A stretch of DNA of 64,000 bases, taken from the NCBI GenBank assembly GCA_963773155.1, contig CAVZAB010000006.1, positions 1 to 64,000 on the forward strand, given 5' to 3'. Position numbers and translations under genes: made by a program. Shown piece by piece: positions 45,845 through 54,913 of this stretch. Every line of letters begins with the position of its first letter. Position 1 is the stretch's first letter. This stretch comes from CAVZAB01 sp963773155. Lineage in GTDB: Bacteria > Pseudomonadota > Alphaproteobacteria > Rhizobiales > Beijerinckiaceae. A model generated the notes under the pieces. The model saw nothing but the letters and a program-made list of their open reading frames with translations, was not told the origin of the DNA and made no database searches.

Positions 45845-47737
45845 TCAGGCATTGCGTCCGGTCGCTTCGACCTCGCCGCTGAGGTTCAGCCATTCCTCCT
45901 CGCTGCGCTCGAGGAGCCGGCGCATCGCGATCCGCTGGCGCGCAAGCTCGGCCGCCCGGCCTGGCTCGCGGCGAAAGGTGTCGGCATCCGCCAATGCCTG
46001 GTCGATTCGCGCCAGCAGCGCATTGAACTTGCCGATCCGTTCTTCGAGTCTGGCGATCTGCCGGCGAAGCATGGCCTCGTCGCGTCGCGCCCGCTTCGGT
46101 CGATCAATGGGGTCGGGCCACGCAATGGGGCCGGGCGCGAGCGTGCGTCGCGGTTCCAGTGCGGCGGATTCGCCGCTCCCTTGCAGGACCATCTGCCGGT
46201 AATCGTCGAGATCGCCCTCGAAGACACGGCAGGTGCCGCCGGCAACCAGCCAGAGGCGATCGGCGCAGGCATCGAGCAGATATTTATCATGCGAAACGAG
46301 GATGACGGCGCCCCGGTAATCGTTGATCGCCTCGATCAATGCCGCGCGGCTGTCGATGTCGAGGTGATTGGTCGGTTCATCAAAAATCAGCAGATGGGGG
46401 GCGTCCAGCGTTGCGAGCGCCAGGAGCAGGCGCGCCTTCTCGCCGCCCGATAATTGCGCGACCGGCGTCTCCGCCTTGCTGGCAGGAAAACCGGCGCGGG
46501 CCGCCTGCGCCCTAACCTTTGCCGCGCCGACCGCCGGCAGGCGCGCCGCGACATGCGAGAGCGCGGTGCCGAGCGGATCGAGCTCGTCAATCTGATGCTG
46601 GGCAAAAAAGCCGACGCTCAGTTTCGACGGGCGCACCAGCCTGCCCTCGAAAGACGTCAGGCGGCCGGCGATCAACTTGGCCAGCGTCGACTTGCCATTG
46701 CCATTGGCGCCGAGGAGACCGATGCGGTCGTCGTCGGCAATCACCAGGTCGAGCCGCGAAAGGACTGGCTTTGCATCATAACCGACCCCGACCCGCTCCA
46801 TCGTGACGATCGGGGGCGACAGCGAGCGAGCCGGTGAGGGAAAATGGAAGGGCAAGACCTCGCTGTCGACGATCACGTCGATGCTTTCCATGCGGGCCAG
46901 CATTTTGAGGCGCGATTGGGCCTGCCGCGCCTTCGATGCCTTGGCCTTGAAACGATCGACGAAAGCCTGCAGGTGCTGGCGGTGGGCCTCCTGCTTCTTC
47001 TTCTGCTTGGCCTGCAGCGCCTGCTGCTCCGCCCTTTGGCGAGCAAAGCTCGTGTAATTGCCGCGATAAAAGCCCAGTTTGGTCTGATCGAGGTGCAAGA
47101 TCTGGTCAGCCACCGCGTCGAGGAGATCGCGATCATGGCTGATGACAATGACGGTCGCCGGATAGCGGGCGAGATATTCAATAAGCCAGACCGTTCCCTC
47201 GAAATCGAGATAATTGGTCGGCTCGTCGAGAAGCAGCAGGTCGGGGGCGGAAAACAGGACGGCCGCAAGCGCTACGCGCATCCGCCAGCCACCCGAGAAT
47301 TCGCTCAAGGGGCGCTGCTGTATTGTCTCGTCGAAACCGAGCCCGGCCAGGATGGCCGCAGCCCGGGCCGGCGCGGCATGGGCATCGATATCGACGAGGC
47401 GGATCTGAATTTCGGCGACCCGGTGTGGATCTGGCGTGCGCTCGGCCTCGTCAAGCAGCGCCTGGCGCTCCAGATCGGCACTCAACACGAAGTCGATTAG
47501 ACGGGTTGCTCCCCCAGGCGCCTCTTGCTCGACCCGGCCGAGGCGGGTAAATTTCGGCATGATGATGCGGCCGCTTTCGGGCTCCGCCTCGCCAGCGATC
47601 AGCCGGAAAAGCGTTGTCTTGCCGGTGCCATTGTGCCCGACGAAGCCAACTCGGGCCCGTTCGGGAATTGACGCGCTGGCGCGGTCCATCAAGAGGCGAC
47701 CGGCAATCCGATAGGTGATGTCTTGGAAAACAAGCAT
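45845..47737 (-). CDS. ABC-F family ATP-binding protein
   Basis: 630 residues from ATG 47737. It has two ABC cassettes (GHNGTGKTT about 34-42, GANGNGKST about 345), signatures SEFSGGWRMR and LSGGEKARL, the ABC-F linker rich in Lys/Gln (ALQAKQKKKQEAHRQHLQ), and a C-terminal coiled coil. No transmembrane segments. ABC-F proteins act on the ribosome, in translation or antibiotic protection; the target here is unknown. A frame of 100 more codons upstream runs antisense into the ndk promoter region and is not used. Confidence 0.9.
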   Translation of the reverse strand: MLVFQDITYRIAGRLLMDRASASIPERARVGFVGHNGTGKTTLFRLIAGEAEPESGRIIMPKFTRLGRVEQEAPGGATRLIDFVLSADLERQALLDEAERTPDPHRVAEIQIRLVDIDAHAAPARAAAILAGLGFDETIQQRPLSEFSGGWRMRVALAAVLFSAPDLLLLDEPTNYLDFEGTVWLIEYLARYPATVIVISHDRDLLDAVADQILHLDQTKLGFYRGNYTSFARQRAEQQALQAKQKKKQEAHRQHLQAFVDRFKAKASKARQAQSRLKMLARMESIDVIVDSEVLPFHFPSPARSLSPPIVTMERVGVGYDAKPVLSRLDLVIADDDRIGLLGANGNGKSTLAKLIAGRLTSFEGRLVRPSKLSVGFFAQHQIDELDPLGTALSHVAARLPAVGAAKVRAQAARAGFPASKAETPVAQLSGGEKARLLLALATLDAPHLLIFDEPTNHLDIDSRAALIEAINDYRGAVILVSHDKYLLDACADRLWLVAGGTCRVFEGDLDDYRQMVLQGSGESAALEPRRTLAPGPIAWPDPIDRPKRARRDEAMLRRQIARLEERIGKFNALLARIDQALADADTFRREPGRAAELARQRIAMRRLLERSEEEWLNLSGEVEATGRNA

Positions 47738-47793
47738 TGGCGGCTTGTCGCTTGACCGAGCGGCAAAGGCAAGGGGCTGTCCCTTCGCCGCTG

Positions 47794-47833
47794 GCGTGCT
47801 GTTTGGGACGCGTGCTGTTTGGGGCGCGTGCTT
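47794..47833 (+). repeat. Tandem 16-bp repeat upstream of ndk
   Basis: GCGTGCTGTTTGGGAC (47794-47809) and GCGTGCTGTTTGGGGC (47810-47825), 15 of 16 positions identical, then a partial third copy, GCGTGCTT (47826-47833), whose last bases run into the ndk -35 box. Confidence 0.75.
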
Positions 47834-47860
47834 GTCGGCTCGAGGCGCCGCCGCTATAAG
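47832..47860 (+). promoter_or_regulatory. Probable housekeeping promoter of ndk
   Basis: TTGTCG (47832-47837), 17-base spacer, TATAAG (47855-47860); predicted start near 47867, about 45 bases before the ndk ATG. Confidence 0.6.
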
Positions 47861-47912
47861 GCGGCGAGCCTCAATCGCAGGCCCGTATTGCGGGCCCAAC
47901 GGCGGATAAGAT

Positions 47913-48335
47913 ATGGCAAGCGAGCGGACCTTTTCGATCATCAAGCCGGATGCGACGCGGCGCAATCTGACTGGCGCCATCAATGCCAAGATCGAGGCAG
48001 CCGGGCTGCGGATAATCGCGCAGCGCCGGATCCGCATGTCCCGGGCGCAGGCCGAGACCTTCTATGCCGTGCACCGGGCCCGGCCGTTCTTTGCCGAACT
48101 CGTCGATTTTATGATTTCCGAACCGGTCGTGGTCCAGGTCCTGGAGGGCGAGAATGCCATTGCAAAATATCGGGAAGTCATGGGAGCGACCAATCCCAAA
48201 GACGCGGTGGCAGGCACGATACGCAAGGAGTTTGCCCTGTCGGTCGGCGAAAATTCGGTGCATGGGTCGGACGCGCCGGAGACGGCCAAACTCGAGATTG
48301 CCCAATTCTTCGCGGGCAACGATTTGGTTGGCTAG
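47913..48335 (+). CDS. ndk: Nucleoside diphosphate kinase
   Basis: 140 residues. It transfers the terminal phosphate of ATP to other NDPs through the active-site His117 in NSVHGSDA. The family N-terminus TFSIIKPDATRRNL is clear. It is single-copy, preceded by a good promoter and tandem repeats, and followed 57 bases later by the molybdopterin oxidoreductase. Confidence 0.96.
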   Translation: MASERTFSIIKPDATRRNLTGAINAKIEAAGLRIIAQRRIRMSRAQAETFYAVHRARPFFAELVDFMISEPVVVQVLEGENAIAKYREVMGATNPKDAVAGTIRKEFALSVGENSVHGSDAPETAKLEIAQFFAGNDLVG

Positions 48336-48392
48336 GCCGCTTTCGATCGATCCCGCCTCGACTTGCTTCGATAGCCTGCTAGGCTTGCGGGC

Positions 48393-50474
48393 ATGAACGC
48401 GCCGCAGCGAATGCCTTCGGTCTGTCCGCACGATTGCCCCTCGGCCTGCGCGCTCGAGGTGGAGGTCGTCGACGGACGCATCGGCCGTATCCGGGGGGCC
48501 GCCGATCAGCTCTACACGGCCGGGGTAATCTGCGCCAAAGTCGCCCGCTATGCCGAGCGCCTGCACCATCCCGATCGGCTCCTTCGGCCGCTCCTAAGAA
48601 CCGGTCCCAAGGGCAGCGGCCAATTCGCGCCCATTGGCTGGGACGAGGCACTCGACCGCGTCGCGCAAGCCTTCCTGACGGCCGAGCGTCAATATGGCTC
48701 TGAAAGCGTTTGGCCCTATTATTATGCCGGTACCATGGGACGGGTCATGCGCGACGGCATCAATCGCCTGCGCCACGTCAAGAAATATGCGGGCTTCTAT
48801 TCGACCATTTGCATCAATCCGGCCTGGACCGGCTTTATCGCTGGCACCGGCAGCTTGCGCGGTCCCGATCCTCGTGAAATGGCGGTTTCCGATTGCGTCG
48901 TCATCTGGGGCACCAATCCGGCCGTCACCCAGGTCAATGTGATGACCCACGCGGTCAAGGCCCGCAAGAACCGAGGCGCCAGCATCGTCGTCATTGACGT
49001 CTACCGGACGGCAACGATGCAGCAGGCCGATCTGGCGCTGATCATCAAGCCCGGCAGTGACGCAGCCCTGGCCTGCGCCGTCATGCATGTCCTCTTCCGC
49101 GATGGGCTAGCCGATCGCGATTTCCTGGCGGCCATGACCGATGCGCCCGCAGAGCTCGAGCGTCATCTGGCCGGCCGCGACCCGACCTGGGCAAGCGGCA
49201 TTACCGGCCTCGACGTGGCCGAGATCGAGGCCTTCGCCCGTCTCGTCGGGACCCGCAAGCGCAGCTATTTCCGGCTCGGCTACGGCTTTTCGCGCAGCCG
49301 CAACGGCGCTGTTAGCATGCACGCGGCCTCCTGCATTGCGGCGGTGACGGGGGCCTGGGCCCACGAAGGCGGCGGTGCCTTCCACAACAATGGCGCGGTC
49401 TATCATTGGGACCGTGATCTGATCGAGGGCCTCGATTGCGTCGATCCGGCGGTCCGCCTGCTCGATCAATCGCGAATCGGTGCCATCCTGACCGGCTGCC
49501 CGGAGGCGCTGCGCAACGGCCCTCCGGTCAAGGCGATGCTCATTCAAAACACCAATCCGCTGTCCGTTGCCCCCGACCAGACCCGGGTCAGGCGCGGGTT
49601 CGAGCGCAACGATCTGTTTGTCGCCGTGCAAGAGCATTTCATGACCGATACGGCGCGTATGGCCGATATCGTGCTGCCAGCGACGATGTTTCTCGAACAT
49701 GACGACATCTATTCGGGGGGCGGCCACCAATACATCATGTTCGGCGGCAAGCTCGTCGAACCGCCAGGCGACTGCCGGACCAACCATGCGGTCATTGCCG
49801 GGCTTGCCGAAAGACTAGGCGTCAAACACCCGGGCTTTGCTATGACACCGCGCGAATTAATCGATGCGACTTTGCGCCGATCGGGCTGGGGCAATCTTGC
49901 CGAACTCGAGGCGAAGAAATTCATCGATTGCCAGCCACCGTTCGAGGCGGCGCATTTTTGTCGCGGCTTCGGGCACGCCGACGGCCGCTTCCACTTTAAA
50001 CCAGACTGGCCAGCGGTCGCCTTTGCCAATGACGGTCCAATGGGGCCGTGGCAGCAAATGCCGACCTTGCCCGACCATTGGCCGGTCACCGAGGCGGCCG
50101 ATGAAGTCCATCCCTTCCGCCTTGCAACAAGCCCAGCCCGCAATTTCCTGAATTCGACCTTCAACGAGACGCTGACATCGCGGCGAGCCGAAGGACGCCC
50201 GACCGTTCTGGTCCATCCAGACGACGCGCGCCGGCTGGCCATTGGCACCGGCGACCGGGTCGAACTCGGCAACGAACGTGGCCGTGTCAGTCTGCATGCC
50301 GAAATTTTCGACGGCGTGCAGCCGGGGATTCTGGTGTCGGAGGGCGTCTGGGCCAATGCCGCCTTCGCTGACGGCAGGGGGATCAACACGCTGACTGGCG
50401 CCGATCCGATCGCGCCGTTTGGCGGCGCCGCCTTCCACGACAATCATGTCTGGCTGCGCCGCATCGAGTCCTAG
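48393..50474 (+). CDS. Molybdopterin-dependent oxidoreductase of unknown substrate
   Basis: 693 residues. It is a Mo-bis-MGD enzyme of the DMSO-reductase/formate-dehydrogenase superfamily: a [4Fe-4S]-cluster motif at the N-terminus (CPHDCPSACAL with Cys11, 15 and 19, and a further Cys in GVICAK), the molybdopterin domains (GTNPAVTQ, QNTNPLSVAPD) and the C-terminal dinucleotide-binding domain (RNFLNSTFNE, VHPDDARRL). No Tat signal peptide was seen, so it may be cytoplasmic. Such a gene near ndk and purM/purN is common in alphaproteobacteria, but its reaction is not known from sequence. It ends interlocked with purN in a CTAG. Confidence 0.85.
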   Translation: MNAPQRMPSVCPHDCPSACALEVEVVDGRIGRIRGAADQLYTAGVICAKVARYAERLHHPDRLLRPLLRTGPKGSGQFAPIGWDEALDRVAQAFLTAERQYGSESVWPYYYAGTMGRVMRDGINRLRHVKKYAGFYSTICINPAWTGFIAGTGSLRGPDPREMAVSDCVVIWGTNPAVTQVNVMTHAVKARKNRGASIVVIDVYRTATMQQADLALIIKPGSDAALACAVMHVLFRDGLADRDFLAAMTDAPAELERHLAGRDPTWASGITGLDVAEIEAFARLVGTRKRSYFRLGYGFSRSRNGAVSMHAASCIAAVTGAWAHEGGGAFHNNGAVYHWDRDLIEGLDCVDPAVRLLDQSRIGAILTGCPEALRNGPPVKAMLIQNTNPLSVAPDQTRVRRGFERNDLFVAVQEHFMTDTARMADIVLPATMFLEHDDIYSGGGHQYIMFGGKLVEPPGDCRTNHAVIAGLAERLGVKHPGFAMTPRELIDATLRRSGWGNLAELEAKKFIDCQPPFEAAHFCRGFGHADGRFHFKPDWPAVAFANDGPMGPWQQMPTLPDHWPVTEAADEVHPFRLATSPARNFLNSTFNETLTSRRAEGRPTVLVHPDDARRLAIGTGDRVELGNERGRVSLHAEIFDGVQPGILVSEGVWANAAFADGRGINTLTGADPIAPFGGAAFHDNHVWLRRIES

Positions 50475-51163
50475 GCTGGCCTCGGGCCTTTGCCGGCAAA
50501 CCCCGGCAGAGCGGGATGGGGCGCGATCAACGGTTCGTCTGGCTCTCCCGGCCGTCCGACCCGAACCGTCTGTCCCACGATCTCCAATTCGCCACGCGCT
50601 AACAGGGCGAGCGCCAGTGGGTAGATGCTATGTTCCTGGCGCAGCACGCGCTGAGCGAGGCTTTGTGCCGAGTCCATTTCAAGGACAGGGACGGCCGCCT
50701 GGATGATGATCGGCCCGGCATCCATTTGCGGGGCAACAAAATGCACCGTGCAGCCATGAATTTTGACCCCCTCCGCCAGGGCCCGGCGATGGGTGTCGAG
50801 GCCGCGAAATGACGGCAGCAGGGCTGGATGGATATTGATCATGCGCCCCGCCCAGCGCTCAACGAAGCCGGGCGTCAATAGCCGCATGAAGCCGGCAAGA
50901 CAAATCAGCTCGATCCGATGCGTCTCGAGAATCTTCTGCAGGGTCGCCTCGAAAGCTTCGCGGCCAGCGTAAATCTTGTGATCGATGGCGGCCGTTGCAA
51001 TGCCCTTCGATTTGGCAAATCCGAGCCCTTCGGCCTCCGGCCGATTGGCGACGACCAAAGCAATCTCGGCCGGATAGGCCGGGTTCTGGGCGGCGGCGGC
51101 GAGGGCCTGCAGGTTGGTGCCGCGTCCTGAGATCAACACGGCTGTGCGGCGTCGCCCTGTCAC
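50471..51163 (-). CDS. purN: Phosphoribosylglycinamide formyltransferase
   Basis: 230 residues from GTG 51163, overlapping the purM stop (GTGA). It transfers formyl from 10-formyl-THF to GAR in purine synthesis. Motifs: VLISGRGTNLQAL, FMRLLTPGFVERW, and the active-site INIHPALLPSF plus GCTVHFVAPQMDAGPII. The longer frame upstream lies in purM and is not used. Confidence 0.94.
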   Translation of the reverse strand: MTGRRRTAVLISGRGTNLQALAAAAQNPAYPAEIALVVANRPEAEGLGFAKSKGIATAAIDHKIYAGREAFEATLQKILETHRIELICLAGFMRLLTPGFVERWAGRMINIHPALLPSFRGLDTHRRALAEGVKIHGCTVHFVAPQMDAGPIIIQAAVPVLEMDSAQSLAQRVLRQEHSIYPLALALLARGELEIVGQTVRVGRPGEPDEPLIAPHPALPGFAGKGPRPA

Positions 51164-52242
51164 AGGTTGAGATGGCCGCGGTAACAAACCGGCGCGTCCC
51201 TTGTCTCGATAAGTTCGCCAATCAGAACCGGCGCCTCCCCGGCCGTTGCCAGGGCGGCCTCGGCCTCGGCCCGGTGCGCCCTTTCGACGACGGTGACCAT
51301 GCCGATCCCGCAATTAAAGGTGCGCAGCATTTCGGCTTGGGCGACGCCGCCGGCGTCGGCAAGCCAGCGGAAAACCGCTGGCAGCGACAAGGCGGAAAGA
51401 TCAATCATGGCGGCGAGGCCAGGCGGCAGCACGCGGGGGATATTGTCGGTAAAACCTCCGCCGGTGATATGGGCGAGCGCCAGAATCGAGTTGGTGGCGG
51501 CCAGCGCCTGCAAAAGTGGCCGGACATAGATCCGGGTCGGGACGAGCAGGGCCTCGCCGAGGGCGAGGGATGGCGCGAACGGGGCAGCCGCCTCGAGACC
51601 GAGGCCAGTTTGATCGACGATTTTGCGGACCAGGGAGAAGCCGTTCGAATGCAGTCCCGAGGAGGGGAGGCCAAGAATCGCATCACCGGCCCGCAGATTC
51701 GCTCGCGGCAGCAAACGGCCGCGTTCGGCGGCTCCTACGGCAAAACCAGCCAGATCGTAATCTTCGCCCCGATATAGTCCCGGCATCTCGGCGGTCTCGC
51801 CGCCGATCAGCGCGCAGCCGGCCATTTGGCAGCCCTCGGCTATGCTGCGCACGATTGCGGCGGCGCTTACCGGGTCGAGCTTGCCGGTCGCATAATAATC
51901 GAGAAAAAACAGCGGCTCCGCCCCCTGCACGACAAGGTCGTTGACGCACATGGCGACGAGATCGATGCCGATCCCCTCATGGCGCTTGGCCTCGATCGCG
52001 ACCTTGACCTTGGTGCCGACCCCGTCATTGGCGGCCACCAGAATCGGATCGGTGAAGCCCGCCTGCTTAAGGTCGAACAGCCCGCCAAAACCGCCGATGT
52101 CGCCGAGGGCGCCGGGCCGGCGCGTCGCCCGCACGTAGGGCCGGATCATTTCAACCATCCGATTGCCGGCATCGATGTCGACACCGGCGTCGGCATAGGT
52201 CAGGGGCGGCGGCGGGCGGCCATCGGGATGCGGGGCGCTCAT
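51160..52242 (-). CDS. purM: Phosphoribosylformylglycinamidine cyclo-ligase
   Basis: 360 residues. It closes the imidazole ring of the purine precursor with ATP. The start ATG 52242 (MSAPHPDG) and motifs YADAGVDIDAGN, DGVGTKVKVA, GGETAEMPG and GGGFTDNIPR are typical. It is translationally coupled to purN and diverges from the phosphatidyltransferase. Confidence 0.95.
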   Translation of the reverse strand: MSAPHPDGRPPPPLTYADAGVDIDAGNRMVEMIRPYVRATRRPGALGDIGGFGGLFDLKQAGFTDPILVAANDGVGTKVKVAIEAKRHEGIGIDLVAMCVNDLVVQGAEPLFFLDYYATGKLDPVSAAAIVRSIAEGCQMAGCALIGGETAEMPGLYRGEDYDLAGFAVGAAERGRLLPRANLRAGDAILGLPSSGLHSNGFSLVRKIVDQTGLGLEAAAPFAPSLALGEALLVPTRIYVRPLLQALAATNSILALAHITGGGFTDNIPRVLPPGLAAMIDLSALSLPAVFRWLADAGGVAQAEMLRTFNCGIGMVTVVERAHRAEAEAALATAGEAPVLIGELIETRDAPVCYRGHLNL

Positions 52243-52371
52243 CCGGCCGAAGTATCCTTTGTTCTGCGGACTGGCAAGTCTTGGCGGCCCCGGCCGCAGG
52301 TCAAACGTGCTATTTGCGGCATTTCAAGCCATAGTCGCGGCTCAATTTTCTGCGGGCGAGTTCTATCGTCG

Positions 52372-52926
52372 ATGAGCGAATTCAAAATTTTTGCGGCGCT
52401 ACCCAATCTGATATCGCTGGGGCGCCTGGTGCTGGTGCCGCTGGTCGTATCGATGATCGCTTCGCAGGCCTGGTCGCAGGCCTTCCTGGTGTTTCTGGCG
52501 GCCGGCGTCTCCGACGCTGTCGACGGCTATCTCGCCAAGCGGTTCAATCTGCGCACCGACCTTGGCGCCTATCTCGATCCGGCAGCCGACAAGGCCCTGC
52601 TCGTTTCGATCTATGTGGCGCTTGCCATCGTCGGCGTTCTGCCGGCCTGGATTGCCATTCTGACCGTGTCGCGCGACATTATGATCATCGGCGCCATAGT
52701 CATTTCCTGGCTGCTCGGCCGACCGGTCGAAATCCGCCCCTTGCTGATTTCGAAGCTGAACACGACGGCGCAGATCGGGCTCGCCGCCGCCGTGCTGGGC
52801 GCCAAGGCCTTCATGGATGGGCTCGGGGTCTGGTTCGCGCCGGCCCTTTATCTGGTCGCGGCTCTGACGATCGCTTCGGCCGCTGCCTATTTCGCGCAAT
52901 GGCTACGCCACATGAACGTGACATGA
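52372..52926 (+). CDS. CDP-alcohol phosphatidyltransferase family protein
   Basis: 184 residues, four to six transmembrane helices, with the family catalytic motif DAVDGYLAKRFNLRTDLGAYLDPAADK (D-x2-DG-x2-AR/K-x8-G-x3-D-x3-D). Similar to PgsA, which makes phosphatidylglycerol phosphate, but the acceptor alcohol (glycerol-3-phosphate or another) is not certain. The start at ATG 52372 is used because upstream codons of the open frame are antisense to purM. It overlaps the PerM gene (ATGA). Confidence 0.87.
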   Translation: MSEFKIFAALPNLISLGRLVLVPLVVSMIASQAWSQAFLVFLAAGVSDAVDGYLAKRFNLRTDLGAYLDPAADKALLVSIYVALAIVGVLPAWIAILTVSRDIMIIGAIVISWLLGRPVEIRPLLISKLNTTAQIGLAAAVLGAKAFMDGLGVWFAPALYLVAALTIASAAAYFAQWLRHMNVT

Positions 52927-54107
52927 TCCGCCAGAGCTTGCCCGAACCCGAAAGCCAGAGCCGCAAGCAGCCGGCTGCAATGCCGCGCCCCCTGATCACG
53001 CAGCGCCAGTTCGGCTTCTGGCTCGCCATTCTCGCCGTCTTCGCGCTGAGCCTATACATTTTACGCGGCGTTCTGCTGCCGTTTGCCGCCGGTCTAGCGC
53101 TTGGCTATCTGCTCGACCCGGTGGTAACGCGCTTGGCACGGCTCGGTCTCAACCGGCTTGGCGCAACCCTGCTGATCATGGTGGTGGTGATCCTCGCCTT
53201 CACCGCCCTTCTGTTTCTCCTTCTGCCGGTGCTTGGCCATCAATTGGCGGCGTTGATCGACAAATTGCCATCCTATGCGGTCAGGCTGCAGGGCCTGGTC
53301 ATGACCGAAAGCGGCCGGCTCGCCGAGATGTTCGGCGCCGATTTCTTGGAAAAATACGGCCTACCCAACGGCGTCGTCGGCGCCGATATGGAAAAATGGA
53401 TGAATGATCTCGCCGGGCAGGGTACGTCGTGGCTGGTCAGCTTTCTTCGCTCGCTGCTGTCGGGCGGCGCGGCCGTCGTCAATCTGTTTTCGCTGCTGAT
53501 CGTCACCCCGGTGGTGGCCTTCTATATATTGCTTGATTGGAATCGGATCGTGCGGGCGGTCGACGCCTGCATTCCGATCCCCAATCGAGCGACGGTCCAC
53601 GCCCTCGCCCGCGACATCAACATGGCCTTATCCGGTTTTATCCGCGGCCAGTCGCTGGTCTGCCTTTTTCTCGGCCTGTGGTACGGGATCGGCCTGTCGC
53701 TGATCGGTTTGAATTTTGGCTTTCTGATCGGCGTCATCGCCGGGCTCTTGAGCTTCATCCCCTATGTCGGATCGCTCACAGCTTTGCTGTTATCGATCGG
53801 CGTTGCCCTAGTGCAGGACTGGCCGAGCCTGAAATTGCTGGGTTTGGCGCTCCTGGTTGTTGGCAGTGGCCAGTTTCTCGAAGGCAACGTTCTGTCGCCG
53901 AAACTCGTCGGCGCCTCGGTTGGGCTGCATCCGGTCTGGCTGATGTTCGCCCTGTTCGCCTTCGGTTCGTTGTTTGGCTTTACCGGATTGCTGATCGCCG
54001 TTCCCCTGGCGGCGACGTTCGGTGTTCTGGTCCGCTTCGCGCTGGTGCAATACCGCGCGAGCCCGATTTATCGGGGGGATCCTTCGTTCGATGAGCGGCC
54101 GGGATGA
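52923..54107 (+). CDS. AI-2E family transporter / PerM-type permease
   Basis: 394 residues from ATG 52923, which overlaps the upstream stop (ATGA); an ATG at 52899 would add eight residues. About eight hydrophobic segments and the family pattern AGLALGYLLDPVVTRL; GFLIGVIAGLLSFIPYVG; EGNVLSPKLVGASVGLHP. UPF0118/PerM proteins are membrane transporters or permeases with mixed proposed roles. It lies in a compact run ending with hdaA. Confidence 0.85.
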   Translation: MIRQSLPEPESQSRKQPAAMPRPLITQRQFGFWLAILAVFALSLYILRGVLLPFAAGLALGYLLDPVVTRLARLGLNRLGATLLIMVVVILAFTALLFLLLPVLGHQLAALIDKLPSYAVRLQGLVMTESGRLAEMFGADFLEKYGLPNGVVGADMEKWMNDLAGQGTSWLVSFLRSLLSGGAAVVNLFSLLIVTPVVAFYILLDWNRIVRAVDACIPIPNRATVHALARDINMALSGFIRGQSLVCLFLGLWYGIGLSLIGLNFGFLIGVIAGLLSFIPYVGSLTALLLSIGVALVQDWPSLKLLGLALLVVGSGQFLEGNVLSPKLVGASVGLHPVWLMFALFAFGSLFGFTGLLIAVPLAATFGVLVRFALVQYRASPIYRGDPSFDERPG

Positions 54108-54826
54108 CGATGCCGGACCCGCCCGACCGGCCGCATCGCCCGGATCAGTTAGCCTTCGACCTCCCGATCGAGTCCGGTCTTGGCGCCGAGGATTTCCTGG
54201 TATCGGCGTCAAATGAAAGGGCCTATGCGGCGGTCGAGGGCTGGCCGGATTGGCCGGGACGGGTCCTGCTGCTTCTTGGCCCGGCGGGTTCCGGCAAAAG
54301 CCACCTCGCCACAATCTGGGCGCAGCGTGCCGGTGCGCGATTGGTCTCGGCGGCGGCGCTTGGCGGCCGCGACCTGCCAGACCTGTTGGTGGCGGGCAGC
54401 CTCGTGATCGAGGATGCCGAAGCGATTGGCGGCGCCGAGGCGGCGCTCTTCCATCTCCTCAACCTCGCTTCTGAGCAACAAGCCTACCTCGTACTGACGG
54501 CGCGCAGCTGGCCAATGTCGTGGATGATAAGGACCCCTGACCTTCTGTCGCGCCTGCGCCAGGCCCCGGCGATCGAACTTGGCGAGCCCGACGATGCGCT
54601 GGTGCGTGCCGTACTGGTCAAGCTGTTCGTCGATCGTCAGTTGATCGTCGACACCTCGGTCATTGATTTCGTGGCAATCCGGATCGAACGCTCGCTCGCC
54701 GCGGCCCGCAGCCTCGTCGAGGCGCTTGACCGGGCGGCGCTCGCCCGGCAGCGGCGGATCACCCGGCCGATGGCCGGCGAAATGCTCCGGCTTCTGGCCG
54801 ACGAGCGGCCCGATCAGGGTCGCTAG
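54104..54826 (+). CDS. hdaA: DnaA-related regulatory ATPase HdaA
   Basis: 240 residues, AAA+ domain with Walker A GPAGSGKSHLA (about 59-69) and Walker B VIEDAEA. It has the DnaA-like ATPase without the DNA-binding domain IV. HdaA/Hda stimulates DnaA-ATP hydrolysis and so limits re-initiation. The N-terminus QLAFDLP is the clamp-binding motif typical of Hda. The ATG overlaps the PerM stop (ATGA). The position before ppk matches other alphaproteobacteria. Confidence 0.9.
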   Translation: MTMPDPPDRPHRPDQLAFDLPIESGLGAEDFLVSASNERAYAAVEGWPDWPGRVLLLLGPAGSGKSHLATIWAQRAGARLVSAAALGGRDLPDLLVAGSLVIEDAEAIGGAEAALFHLLNLASEQQAYLVLTARSWPMSWMIRTPDLLSRLRQAPAIELGEPDDALVRAVLVKLFVDRQLIVDTSVIDFVAIRIERSLAAARSLVEALDRAALARQRRITRPMAGEMLRLLADERPDQGR

Positions 54827-54913
54827 ACCGCGGCTGCCGATCGATCGAATTCGCCAACATGGCAAGGCGTGACCAGGCTGTGCTAGAAGGCGGATCCGAC
54901 GGCGGCATGTGGC

